Below are positions 10,339 through 19,396 of a DNA stretch of 44,133 nt, piece after piece (the stretch's first letter is position 1; each line of letters opens with the position of its first letter). The stretch spans positions 1 to 44,133 of the forward strand of contig CANBYM010000013.1 of the NCBI GenBank assembly GCA_947373605.1. Direction: 5' to 3'. A model generated the notes under the pieces. That model ran no database searches. It saw only the letters and a list, made by a program, of their open reading frames with translations, and had not been told where the DNA came from. This DNA is from Comamonadaceae bacterium. Its GTDB lineage: Bacteria > Pseudomonadota > Gammaproteobacteria > Burkholderiales > Burkholderiaceae_C. The position numbers and the translations under genes were made by a program.

Positions 10339-10415
10339 TGGTCGGTGTGAAAGGATTCGAACCTTCGACCCCTTGCACCCCATGCAAGTGCGCTACCAGG
10401 CTGCGCCACACACCG
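10339..10415 (-). tRNA. tRNA-Pro(GGG) with encoded CCA
   Basis: Minus strand CGGTGTGTGGCGCAGCCTGGTAGCGCACTTGCATGGGGTGCAAGGGGTCGAAGGTTCGAATCCTTTCACACCGACCA; anticodon stem CTTGC/GCAAG, loop ATGGGGT; acceptor CGGTGTG/CACACCG. Confidence 0.95.
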
Positions 10416-10426
10416 ATAAAAATTCA

Positions 10427-10432
10427 ATTATA
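10427..10432 (-). promoter_or_regulatory. -10 element (TATAAT) for tRNA-Pro
   Basis: Perfect TATAAT on the minus strand ending 11 nt before the mature tRNA 5' end; no strong -35. Confidence 0.5.
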
Positions 10433-10513
10433 TCTCGGCAAAACAACTAGTTTAGAACGATGGACGCATCCAACAAAAATTCCAATCGAATTACCTGGGG
10501 TATTCAACATAAA

Positions 10514-10902
10514 TGGTGGAGCTGGGGGGATTTGAACCCCCGTCCGCAAGCCTTCTTCGAACAGTTCTACATGTGTAGCCATCTGGTTTGAGTCTCACGC
10601 TTCACATCGCGCAGTGGCACGCTATGCAAATTGCCAGCAACCTATTTTCTCGACCCACCCTAAGTTACCCAAGGAAGACCCAGCCGAATGAAATTACCCC
10701 ACAGCCTGGACGGCTAGATCTTGCGATCTGTCCACCCTTGCCCAGCCTATCGGCATGCTGTTGTGAGGCTCACGCGCAATTAAGCGGCGAGTGCGAAACG
10801 TTCGTCGTTTGCAGTTAGTTTGTTTGAATCTGTTTTACGAGCGCATTCAGCTCGACATGCCCTGCTGCGCGTCCGAACCCACGTCGAAACCAGTGCAGCC
10901 CC
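10514..10902 (-). ncRNA. ssrA: tmRNA (tag peptide ANDERFALAA)
   Basis: Minus strand GGGGCTGCACTGGTTTCGACG… 5' end, tag frame GCAAACGACGAACGTTTCGCACTCGCCGCTTAA (10780-10812), 3' …GGTTCAAATCCCCCCAGCTCCACCA. Confidence 0.97.
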
Positions 10903-10946
10903 AAGTCAGCTATTTTAGGCCAAAGGCATGCATTACAAGGTGTCAA

Positions 10947-12752
10947 TCAAGTCTTTAAATTGATGAAATCAGAGCTCGCGGTCTTAGTTTCTGCAAATTC
11001 GCGCCGAACGGTGGGGCGTTTGAGTGATGCTGCGTGCAGGGCGAGCAATTCCAGAAAGGCGCTTAAATCAAATTCCCCTTCACCGGAGTACTGCGCATTC
11101 TTCATAATGTAGGATTCAAGCGTTGATAACTCAGCGGGCGTTTCCCAAATTCCTGCCAAGGTTTCCTGCACGCCAGGGTGGGCGTCAAGACCCAAGCCTT
11201 TGTCTTTGTACAAGGCAAACTCCGGGACACGTGCATTGAAAATACTTTGAAACTCATCTCGAAATTGGCGGAAATCCGTCTTCAGGCTGTTGTCGTACGA
11301 AATGTCAAGCAAATCCAAATACAGGAACGGACTGCTTTCCGGCTTTTTGCGAATTACAGATTCCAGCAAGCCAATGGCCTCATCGAGTTTGCCAAGCTTG
11401 GTAAAGAAGGCCGCTTGCTGTCTGATGTCGATAAATTCATCCGGAGCGAAGTCATACGATGCTACGGCAGCCACAGGCCATTTCGGCGGCTCGCTGAGGA
11501 CAGGTTTCTTCTTTGTCTTGGATTCCATTCCCATCAATTTGGAGAAAGACGATTCGTCCATGTCAACGAGGTTGACATCGACGTCTAGTGACGGGTCTGC
11601 GTTAGCAGGTTTAGTTGGAAGGGTCGTAAAAACCGGCGCAACCGGCGTGGCAATTTCAGCGGCTACTTTTGTGGGCTCAACTCGAACTGGCAAAGCATCA
11701 GTTTCATCTGCTTGCTTTAGGTCCACATGTGATTGAGGCGGTGTAGCAGTTTCAGGGGGCTGATAGGGTGCTTGCCATTCACGCTTTTCTGAACGTCGGG
11801 TCCACAAAAGGGCCAAACCGGCCAGGCAAAGACCTACCAGCCCAAGCAACGCATAAACCACAAACATCGGAACCCGTTGGGATTCTGCCTTTTCCAGGCG
11901 CTCACGCATCGCCATTAAGTTGGATTCATTTTTTGCAGCTTGGTCTAGCAACGCCTTGATATCACCTTGCAATTGCTGCAGCCTCTGCGCGTCGCGCGCA
12001 GCCTCTTCGGATGGAGCAGCAACCGTAGAAGATTCCAGCGTCTTAATGCGCTCGGTCAAGTTTTCAAGCGGATCGAGTTTCAGGCGGGCCTTGCCGCTAC
12101 CAGACACTTTCGCGGTGATTTCCGCAGGCGGGGTAACGTCTGATTTTGCCGGCTTTAGGGCAGGGGGGTGTTCTTTTTTTGATGTCGATTTCGGCTTGGG
12201 AGTAGCGCTTTGCGTTGGCTTATCCGTCGGGTCAGATTTGCGCTTGGCCGTCGTAGTAGCCGGCATCTCATTGGCAGCAGCCCAGCCGGATTTCGCAGCG
12301 TTATCTGCAGTGTTGAGGGCCGGAGCTTGAGGAGTTTGAATCAGAGGCGCGGTAACTCGTGCTGGGGTGTTGGATGTTTCCGTCGGATAGTCAGCCAGCA
12401 GGACAAAGCGGCGCGATGTCTTCTGAGCACATCCGGCGCGCACATAAACTGTCACTACTGGTTCATCAATCAACGTTGACGAGGCAACACGGATATTGAA
12501 ACTGTCAGGTTGGACAGTTGGCTCTACGCTCACTTGAACGCGAGTATTTTCGATTCGGTTATCGCCGTGGAAAACATCGGCATCAGCGCATAAAGCACCA
12601 TCGGTTTGGCCCGCATCAATGGTCACAGGCACCAGAATTTCCAACGGTTGACCAAGGAGAGCCGCACCGCGAACCCGGCCAAGGGTGAGCGCTGACGCGT
12701 TACTACCCGCAGCCAACAAGAGCACACCTACCGCTACCGAAGTTAATCGCAT
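10947..12752 (-). CDS. FimV-like pilus assembly/polar protein with signal peptide, Pro/Lys-rich linker, TM segment and C-terminal TPR-like region
   Basis: MRLTSVAVGVLLLAAGSNASALTLGRVRGAALLGQPLEILVPV (FimV N-terminal signature); TM VPMFVVYALLGLVGLCLAGLALLW. Confidence 0.8.
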   Translation of the reverse strand: MRLTSVAVGVLLLAAGSNASALTLGRVRGAALLGQPLEILVPVTIDAGQTDGALCADADVFHGDNRIENTRVQVSVEPTVQPDSFNIRVASSTLIDEPVVTVYVRAGCAQKTSRRFVLLADYPTETSNTPARVTAPLIQTPQAPALNTADNAAKSGWAAANEMPATTTAKRKSDPTDKPTQSATPKPKSTSKKEHPPALKPAKSDVTPPAEITAKVSGSGKARLKLDPLENLTERIKTLESSTVAAPSEEAARDAQRLQQLQGDIKALLDQAAKNESNLMAMRERLEKAESQRVPMFVVYALLGLVGLCLAGLALLWTRRSEKREWQAPYQPPETATPPQSHVDLKQADETDALPVRVEPTKVAAEIATPVAPVFTTLPTKPANADPSLDVDVNLVDMDESSFSKLMGMESKTKKKPVLSEPPKWPVAAVASYDFAPDEFIDIRQQAAFFTKLGKLDEAIGLLESVIRKKPESSPFLYLDLLDISYDNSLKTDFRQFRDEFQSIFNARVPEFALYKDKGLGLDAHPGVQETLAGIWETPAELSTLESYIMKNAQYSGEGEFDLSAFLELLALHAASLKRPTVRREFAETKTASSDFINLKT

Positions 12753-12881
12753 ACTGACCCCTGACAATCTTTTACATATTTTGGCATGGTGTGCACTTGT
12801 GATCATTGAAAACTTCTGACACGCCGCTCCAAATAGCGCCTATTGCAACACCAGCAGCGCAATTTTTTGTCAAATACGTGC

Positions 12882-13460
12882 TTATTGCGCAGCGCATAAA
12901 TCGGCTGGCGCTGGAGCTGCGCGTTCAAATATTGAAACTGCACTTTTGGCCACTTGCAAGGTGTCGGCATATGCGTAAGCACCTATGCCAATTGCACCAA
13001 GCAAAGGAATTAGTCTGGAGGCCCCTTTTTTCAAAATTCGCTGACTTAAGTGAACACCGAAATTTCGAAGCAGTGCACGCTCGCCAACCCGCACCGCCAA
13101 GTCGCGCAATAGCTGCGCTGAGGCTTGCTTGAACAGGCAATAGAGCATTTGTTCACGACCAAGCATGTGCTCCTGCCCATATATGCCCGCAATGTCTGCC
13201 ACCATCTGTGCTTGAATTTTCCAGACAGCCATCATCTCGGGTACGACAGTGAGCCAGCCCATCGCCCCGGGGGGGAGCGCGAGCGCACCCGCAGTCATGC
13301 TTGCGTCTCGCGCTGCTAAACGGGCGATTGCTTTGGCACGGGGGCCGGGATTGTCGGCAAGGCGTTCATGCGTGGATGGCACATTCAAGACAATGTCCAA
13401 CACCGCACGGGTCACCAATTCGCTGCGTGGCCCGCTGGGCAAGCTTGATTCAATGCGCAT
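12882..13460 (-). CDS. EcsC-family-like membrane-associated protein
   Basis: ARDASMTAGALALPPGAMGWLTVVPEMMAVWKIQAQMVADIAGIYG; overlaps the 3' end of the upstream gene by 11 nt. Confidence 0.65.
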   Translation of the reverse strand: MRIESSLPSGPRSELVTRAVLDIVLNVPSTHERLADNPGPRAKAIARLAARDASMTAGALALPPGAMGWLTVVPEMMAVWKIQAQMVADIAGIYGQEHMLGREQMLYCLFKQASAQLLRDLAVRVGERALLRNFGVHLSQRILKKGASRLIPLLGAIGIGAYAYADTLQVAKSAVSIFERAAPAPADLCAAQ

Positions 13461-14868
13461 GTGACGGACTCCTGATATGCATCAAAGTGTGATTATTTGC
13501 GTTGCTTGGGGTAAGGCGCTTTATCAACAAACGGTAAGTATCTATGTCAAACGCCAAAGGAATGCGCGAATGAAAAGCGTCATCAAGCTCATTGTCGTCT
13601 TGCACTGTTGCGATATGGCACCACTGTTCGAACAGGTGGATGTCTGTGCGTCCCGATTGCTGGTCGTGTTCCCGTATTCCAATTCGTCCAGGGTGCGGCC
13701 AGGCTTGCAGCTTTTGCGCATTCATGGCCATTTTCAAGCGCACGTGGTGCAGTGCCGCACCTTCGCGATGGGCACAAACGCCTTTGCACTTGCCAATCTG
13801 GTGTCCAAAGCAGGCACCCTTGCCGGATTCCAAGCCCAAGGCTTGTGGACATAAGCCGTGCATATCGCAAAGTGAACGCAATGCGTCGGTAGCTTGCCGC
13901 TTGGACCGATAAACACCATAGAGTGCGCCCACCTCACCGATATCGATGTCGCCCAACTTCACCAGATTCACCAGTGGCCGCGCATTCAAGTCCTCGCTCA
14001 AACGCCATGCGCAAAGTGCGCGTTCGCGGCGCAGTTGCCGGTTGTGTACGGGCTGCATTTCTTTGACCAGTCGTGATTCCAGCAGCAATGCACCTAGTTC
14101 GCCCGCCGTTTCGCGCCACTCAATGCGGCGGATTTCGGTGAGGATGCGCATTTCGCGTGCGACTTTCGTCGCAGATTGAAAATGCGACATGACCCGCGTA
14201 CGCATATTGATGCTTTTGCCGATGTACAAAGGCAGATCGCCTTCACCATAAAAGAGGTAAACCCCCGGCGTATTCGGAATACTGGCGACATCCGTTTCAA
14301 GCTGTGGTGGCAGACTTGCACTGCCTTGGAGCAGCTCAGTGGCCGCGCGGTGCACGGCAGGCTCACCCAATTCCACTGTGGCCACCTTGAGCCATTGCAA
14401 CACCACGTCCACATCCCCCATCGCGCGGTGACGGGCAAGCGTTGTGAGTCCATGGCGTTGCAGGATAGCGTCCAGTCCGTGGCCCTTGTGTTGCGGGTAA
14501 AGCTTGCGCGAGAGCCGGACAGTGCAAAGCGTTTTGGCTTTGAGTGCCTTGTCGATACGCGCAAGCTCATTGACCACAAAACCATGATCAAAGCGCACGT
14601 TGTGGGCGACAAACACCGCGCCCTGCAGCACCTCCAGCAGTTGCCTGGCTACTGACGCGAACACCGGCGCGTCTTCCACCATCTCATTGCTGATTCCCGT
14701 CAGCGATTGAATAAACGGCGGAATGCTGCACTGCGGATTGACCAGCGTGCTCCATCGTGCGGTTTCCACGCCGTTTTCAACGCGCACCGCTGCAATTTCG
14801 GTAATTCGATCGCGGGTTGCGCTGCCGCCTGTGGTTTCCAGGTCCAGGACGACATAACAAGGCAACAT
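13450..14868 (-). CDS. DEDDh 3'-5' exonuclease domain fused to a GIY-YIG (UvrC/Cho-like) nuclease domain
   Basis: DLETTGGSATRDRITEIAAVRVENG, HNVRFDHGFV, HRAMGDVDVVLQWL (exonuclease); PNTPGVYLFYGEGDLPLYIGKSINMRTRVMSHF (GIY-YIG). Confidence 0.88.
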   Translation of the reverse strand: MLPCYVVLDLETTGGSATRDRITEIAAVRVENGVETARWSTLVNPQCSIPPFIQSLTGISNEMVEDAPVFASVARQLLEVLQGAVFVAHNVRFDHGFVVNELARIDKALKAKTLCTVRLSRKLYPQHKGHGLDAILQRHGLTTLARHRAMGDVDVVLQWLKVATVELGEPAVHRAATELLQGSASLPPQLETDVASIPNTPGVYLFYGEGDLPLYIGKSINMRTRVMSHFQSATKVAREMRILTEIRRIEWRETAGELGALLLESRLVKEMQPVHNRQLRRERALCAWRLSEDLNARPLVNLVKLGDIDIGEVGALYGVYRSKRQATDALRSLCDMHGLCPQALGLESGKGACFGHQIGKCKGVCAHREGAALHHVRLKMAMNAQKLQAWPHPGRIGIREHDQQSGRTDIHLFEQWCHIATVQDDNELDDAFHSRIPLAFDIDTYRLLIKRLTPSNANNHTLMHIRSPSHAH

Positions 14869-14882
14869 TGCGGTGGGCTGCT

Positions 14883-15428
14883 TCAGGTGATATCGAGGGT
14901 GTGTACCTCGAAATTTCCGCCTTTCCGGTCCTCAAAATAGTGGTGGAGCGTTTCTTTGGTTGTCCGGAAGGCCAACTCGTCCCAGGGAATTTCGTCTTCA
15001 CGGAACAGTCGCGCTTCAATGGTTTCCGTACCTGGATCAAACTGGTCGCTGGTGAGCTGTGCTCTGAAAAACATGTGTACCTGTCCGGCCCGCGCCACAC
15101 TCAGCAAAGAAAACAATTCCAGCATTTCAAATTGCGCCCCAGCTTCTTCTACGGTCTCGCGCGCAGCGCCCTCGGAGGCGGTTTCATTGAGTTCCATAAA
15201 TCCTGCAGGCAAGGTCCACTTGCCCCAGCGCGGTTCAATGTTGCGCTTGCATAAGAGCACCCTGTCTTTCCACACCGGAATGGTACCCACCACATTGAGC
15301 GGATTTTCGTAGTGGATCGTATTGCAACTCGGGCACACACCGCGCTCCTTGGTATCACCGTCATCCGGAATCCGGGTGACTAAGCCGGTACCGCAATTGC
15401 GGCAAAACTTGGCAGCAGGGCGCAGCAT
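14883..15428 (-). CDS. NUDIX hydrolase with N-terminal zinc ribbon
   Basis: CRNCGTGLV…CPSCNTIHYENP; Nudix box GAARETVEEAGAQFE. Confidence 0.9.
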   Translation of the reverse strand: MLRPAAKFCRNCGTGLVTRIPDDGDTKERGVCPSCNTIHYENPLNVVGTIPVWKDRVLLCKRNIEPRWGKWTLPAGFMELNETASEGAARETVEEAGAQFEMLELFSLLSVARAGQVHMFFRAQLTSDQFDPGTETIEARLFREDEIPWDELAFRTTKETLHHYFEDRKGGNFEVHTLDIT

Positions 15429-15433
15429 AAGTA

Positions 15434-16129
15434 CTAGGCCACCTTCACACTTATGGAATCCAATCCGGTTACAGACCCTAGCAGGACATCACCGCGAACC
15501 ACAGCACCCACGCCTTCGGGCGTGCCGGTAAAGATCAAATCGCCGGGTTGCAGAACCCAGGCTTCAGACAGCTTTTCGATTGTCTCCGCGATATTCCAGA
15601 TCATTTTTGCAGTGCTACTGCGTTGGCGGTCGAGTCCATTGACCTGCACCGCAATTTCTGCGTTTTCAATGCCTGGCAATTGGCTTGCAGGGGTGATGTG
15701 TCCAACGGGGGCCGAGTGGTCAAAACCTTTGCTGATACTCCACGGGCGGCCTTGCTTTTTCATGTCGTTTTGCAGGTCACGCCGGGTCATGTCCAGCCCC
15801 ACGGCATATCCAAATATGTGCTTGTGCGCGTCGGCGGCTTTGATGTGGCTGCCGCCGGTTCCAATGGCTACGACCAACTCGATTTCATGGTGGAAATTTG
15901 CAGTCAACGTAGGGTAGGGCAAGGTCACGGTGGCGCCGGGTGCAACGTTCAATACCGCGTCAGCCGGTTTCATAAAAAAGAAGGGCGCCTCGCGACCCGT
16001 GCCTCCCATTTCTTTGGCGTGGTCTTCGTAATTTCGGCCCACACAGTAGATGCGGTGGACAGGAAAGCTGTCGTTGCTACCGGCCACGGGAATGCCGACT
16101 ATTGCAGGGGGGGTAAATACATAAGCCAT
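15434..16129 (-). CDS. Fumarylacetoacetate hydrolase (FAH) family protein
   Basis: VHRIYCVGRNYEDHAKEMG…FHHEIELVVAIG…GDLIFTGTPEGVGAVVRGD. Confidence 0.92.
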   Translation of the reverse strand: MAYVFTPPAIVGIPVAGSNDSFPVHRIYCVGRNYEDHAKEMGGTGREAPFFFMKPADAVLNVAPGATVTLPYPTLTANFHHEIELVVAIGTGGSHIKAADAHKHIFGYAVGLDMTRRDLQNDMKKQGRPWSISKGFDHSAPVGHITPASQLPGIENAEIAVQVNGLDRQRSSTAKMIWNIAETIEKLSEAWVLQPGDLIFTGTPEGVGAVVRGDVLLGSVTGLDSISVKVA

Positions 16130-16141
16130 AGAAGTTCTCTC

Positions 16142-16450
16142 TTAACTGTTGTTGGACTTGGCGAGCAGATTGAAATGTTCGACTACCGGCGGCACTGCAA
16201 AAAACGGTCCGACCACCGCGCGCCAATGTGTGAAAGCGTCCGATTGGCGAAAGTCAACGGTGTGGTTCTCCAGTGTCTCCCAGAATATCTGGAGGATATA
16301 GCGTTCCGGTGTCTCAATGCCCTTGTTGATCTTAAACCCCTGGAAACCCTTGGCCTTGGATATGACGTCACGCATACCGCGTTGAATGGCTTCGTCAAAT
16401 GCCGCGTTTTGGCCGGCGTGGATGAGGATGTCCGCAAGTTCAAGAATCAT
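16142..16450 (-). CDS. Antibiotic biosynthesis monooxygenase (ABM)-like domain protein
   Basis: 102 aa; ELADILIHAGQNAAFDEAIQRGMRDVISKAKGFQGFKINKGIETPERYILQIFWET. Confidence 0.7.
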   Translation of the reverse strand: MILELADILIHAGQNAAFDEAIQRGMRDVISKAKGFQGFKINKGIETPERYILQIFWETLENHTVDFRQSDAFTHWRAVVGPFFAVPPVVEHFNLLAKSNNS

Positions 16451-16502
16451 GGGGTCTCCAAGGGGTGGAATATTGTTTGGCTCATTGATTATGCTTTGGC
16501 CT

Positions 16503-17324
16503 ATGACTCTTCACAATTTGCCCTACCATTTCCTGCACTTGCCGAACGCCTGGCTGGTGCCTCAATGGCCGGCACCGCCCCATGTTCGCGCCCTGTGTAC
16601 CTCCAGGGTCGGCGGGGCATCGAGGGGCGTTTATGAAAGCTTTAATCTTGGTTTGCATGTAGGTGATGACCCGGGTGCGGTGCACCAAAACCGCGATGCG
16701 CTCGCGCGAATCGTTGGAGCGCGGCCGGTTTTCTTGGATCAGGTGCATGGCGTTGACATGGTGCAGATCCATGCCGGCATGGCTGACGGCACTTGTGCCG
16801 ACGGTGCACATACCCGTCAGGCCGGGCTGGCTTGCGCGGTGATGGTGGCAGATTGCTTGCCCGTGCTTTTTTGTGACACGGCGGGAAGCCAGGTTGCTGC
16901 GGTGCATGCCGGCTGGCGCGGTTTGTTGGGCCAACACGGGCGGGGAGTTCTGGAGGTGATGGTTGAAAAAATGCGGCAAAACGCGCCAGCAGGCGACGGG
17001 CAAACGCCTGAGCCGCTGCTCGCCTGGCTCGGGCCCTGCATCGGCCCGCGAAAATTCGAGGTGGGCAATGAGGTCCGCGACGCGTTTCTTGAGGCGCGGT
17101 CCCAGGCCGGTTTGCATTTTCAGACGCTGGGCGGCGGTAAATGGCTGGCAGATCTGCAGGGCTTGGCGCGATTGCAGCTGGAAGCGGTGGGTGGCATCTC
17201 CGTCTATGGCAATGACGGTTCCGATGCATGGTGCACGGTGAGCCAACCCTTACAGTTTTTCTCCCACCGGCGCGACCGGGTCAGCGGTCGAATGGCCGCC
17301 TGCATCTGGTTGGCTGGCCTGTAG
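16503..17324 (+). CDS. pgeF: Polyphenol oxidase/laccase-domain protein (YfiH/PgeF family)
   Basis: VFLDQVHGVDMVQI…ADCLPVLFCDTAGSQVAAVHAGWRGLLG…WLGPCIGPRKFEVG; start at ATG 16503 rather than the 16386 ORF start. Confidence 0.9.
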   Translation: MTLHNLPYHFLHLPNAWLVPQWPAPPHVRALCTSRVGGASRGVYESFNLGLHVGDDPGAVHQNRDALARIVGARPVFLDQVHGVDMVQIHAGMADGTCADGAHTRQAGLACAVMVADCLPVLFCDTAGSQVAAVHAGWRGLLGQHGRGVLEVMVEKMRQNAPAGDGQTPEPLLAWLGPCIGPRKFEVGNEVRDAFLEARSQAGLHFQTLGGGKWLADLQGLARLQLEAVGGISVYGNDGSDAWCTVSQPLQFFSHRRDRVSGRMAACIWLAGL

Positions 17325-17540
17325 CGCGGCTTGCTCTTGCGCCTCGCGGGCGCGGATGGCGCGCTTTCGACCTGGGGTGCCCATGAAATATATGATCAAT
17401 CCAACCGGCATCACCCCGTACAACAAAAATGTAAAAACGGCACCTAACACGGTTCCGTTGGTGTTTGTGGCTTCCGCCACGCTCATCATTAAAGCCACAT
17501 AGATCCAAGCAATTGGAATGATGTACATAGGGGTTACCAA
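17250..17540 (-). CDS. Small inner-membrane protein of unknown function (two TM helices)
   Basis: 96 aa; IIPIAWIYVALMMSVAEATNTNGTVLGAVFTFLLYGVMPVGLIIYFMG; 3' end overlaps the pgeF 3' end convergently. Confidence 0.7.
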   Translation of the reverse strand: MVTPMYIIPIAWIYVALMMSVAEATNTNGTVLGAVFTFLLYGVMPVGLIIYFMGTPGRKRAIRAREAQEQAALQASQPDAGGHSTADPVAPVGEKL

Positions 17541-17617
17541 TAGCTGTTAGTAAGAAAAATGAGGGTACAAGCCTGAGATACTAGTGCCCATCTACCTATT
17601 CATACAAAGGTGCAGTT

Positions 17618-19342
17618 GTGACGCAAAATTCTCCTGAATTCTGGACGGAAGCCGCCAATCAATTCCAGCAGTCCATGACAGAGGGCTGGGCCAAGGCATT
17701 GCAGTCATTTCAAAGCATGGATCTTGGTGCTGCCGGGGCCGGATTCCCCGCGACTGGTGGCAAGGCACCCGAAATCCAATTTTCGTCTGAAAAGTTAGAA
17801 GGACTGCAACAACAGTACCTTAAAGAGGCGATGGGACTGTTCAGTGAGGGCTTTAAGGCCCCAAAAGCCAGCGCAGACCGGCGATTTGCCGACACCTCCT
17901 GGAGTGACAACCCGGTAGCCGCTTATTCTGCGGCGGTTTATTTGCTCAATGCCCGCACACTGATGGGAATGGCCGAAGCCGTGGAGGCCGATGCCAAAAC
18001 CCGTAGCCGCATCCGCTTTGCCGTGGAGCAGTGGGTGGCTGCTGCAGCGCCAAGCAACTTCTTGGCTTTCAATGCAGAGGCTCAAAAGAAAGCCATTGAA
18101 ACCAAGGGTGAGAGCATCGCCAAAGGCGTCAAAAATCTGGTGCATGACTTGCAGCAGGGTCATGTGTCCATGACCGACGAGAGCCTTTTTGAAGTTGGCA
18201 AAAATGTTGCGACGACCGAAGGCGCCGTGGTCTTCGAGAACGAGCTGTTCCAACTGATTGAATACAAACCGCTAACCGCCAAGGTATACGAAAAGCCGTT
18301 TTTGATGGTCCCGCCTTGCATCAACAAGTTTTACATCCTTGACTTGCAGCCGGAGAACTCCTTAGTGCGCTACGCCGTCGCGCAGGGCCACCGCACCTTT
18401 GTCGTGAGCTGGCGCAATCCGGATGCCTCCTTGGGCCACAAGACCTGGGATGACTACATTGAAGATGCCGTCATCAAGGCGATTAGCGTGACCCAGCAGA
18501 TATCCGGTGCTCCCACCATCAACGCGCTGGGTTTTTGCGTCGGTGGAACCATGCTGAGTACCGGGTTGGCAGTATTGGCCGCCCGTGGTGAAAAGCCGGT
18601 ATTCAGTGCGACGTTGCTGACCACGCTGTTGGACTTCACCGACACCGGCATTCTGGATGTGTTCATTGACGAGGCATTCGTGAAATACCGCGAAGGTGAA
18701 CTCGGCAAAGGCGGGTTGATGAAGGGCAGCGATCTGGCAAGCACCTTTAGCTTTTTGCGCCCCAATGATCTGGTCTGGAACTACGTGGTGGGCAACTACC
18801 TGAAAGGCGAAACGCCGCCACCGTTTGATTTGTTGTACTGGAACTCCGACAGCACCAACTTGCCCGGTCCGTATTACGCCTGGTACCTGCGCAATACCTA
18901 CCTTGAAAATAACCTGATCAAGCCCGGCAAGGTAAGCGTTTGCGGCGAGAAGATTGATATGCGCAAGGTGGATTTGCCGTTTTACATCTATGGCTCCCGG
19001 GAAGACCATATCGTTCCCATCGGGGGCGCGTATGGTTCAACACAGGTTTTGCCCGGCAAGAAGCGTTTTGTAATGGGCGCCTCCGGACATATTGCCGGCG
19101 TGATTAACCCGCCCGCCAAGAACAAGCGCAGTCACTGGATTCGCAGTGATGGCAAATTGCCCAAGACCGCCGAGGCCTGGATCGAAGGCGCCACCGAGCA
19201 GTCGGGAAGCTGGTGGACGGACTGGTCCCAATGGCTCAAATCCCATGCGGGCAAGCAAATTGCTGCCCCAAAAACCTATGGCAAAGGCAAGTTCAAGGCA
19301 ACTATGCCTGCGCCTGGAAGTTACGTAAAAGCACGTGCTTGA
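17618..19342 (+). CDS. phaC: Class I polyhydroxyalkanoate synthase, GTG start
   Basis: Catalytic NALGFCVGGTM; N-terminal SPEFWTEAANQFQQSMTEGWAKALQSF; followed by phaA/phaB. Confidence 0.96.
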   Translation: MTQNSPEFWTEAANQFQQSMTEGWAKALQSFQSMDLGAAGAGFPATGGKAPEIQFSSEKLEGLQQQYLKEAMGLFSEGFKAPKASADRRFADTSWSDNPVAAYSAAVYLLNARTLMGMAEAVEADAKTRSRIRFAVEQWVAAAAPSNFLAFNAEAQKKAIETKGESIAKGVKNLVHDLQQGHVSMTDESLFEVGKNVATTEGAVVFENELFQLIEYKPLTAKVYEKPFLMVPPCINKFYILDLQPENSLVRYAVAQGHRTFVVSWRNPDASLGHKTWDDYIEDAVIKAISVTQQISGAPTINALGFCVGGTMLSTGLAVLAARGEKPVFSATLLTTLLDFTDTGILDVFIDEAFVKYREGELGKGGLMKGSDLASTFSFLRPNDLVWNYVVGNYLKGETPPPFDLLYWNSDSTNLPGPYYAWYLRNTYLENNLIKPGKVSVCGEKIDMRKVDLPFYIYGSREDHIVPIGGAYGSTQVLPGKKRFVMGASGHIAGVINPPAKNKRSHWIRSDGKLPKTAEAWIEGATEQSGSWWTDWSQWLKSHAGKQIAAPKTYGKGKFKATMPAPGSYVKARA

Positions 19343-19396
19343 ATGCGCGGCTATCTATCAGTTTATTTCGGTTTAACTACACACTAGGAGACAAGC

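Noticed and set aside
10338-10535. 65-aa ORF MVGVKGFEPSTPCTPCKCATRLRHTPI…
   Set aside because: Translation of the antisense of tRNA-Pro; a well-known type of false gene call
10588-10818. 76-aa ORF
   Set aside because: Lies within tmRNA on the opposite strand
15548-16636. 362-aa plus-strand ORF
   Set aside because: Antisense to the FAH and ABM-like genes, which have clear family motifs
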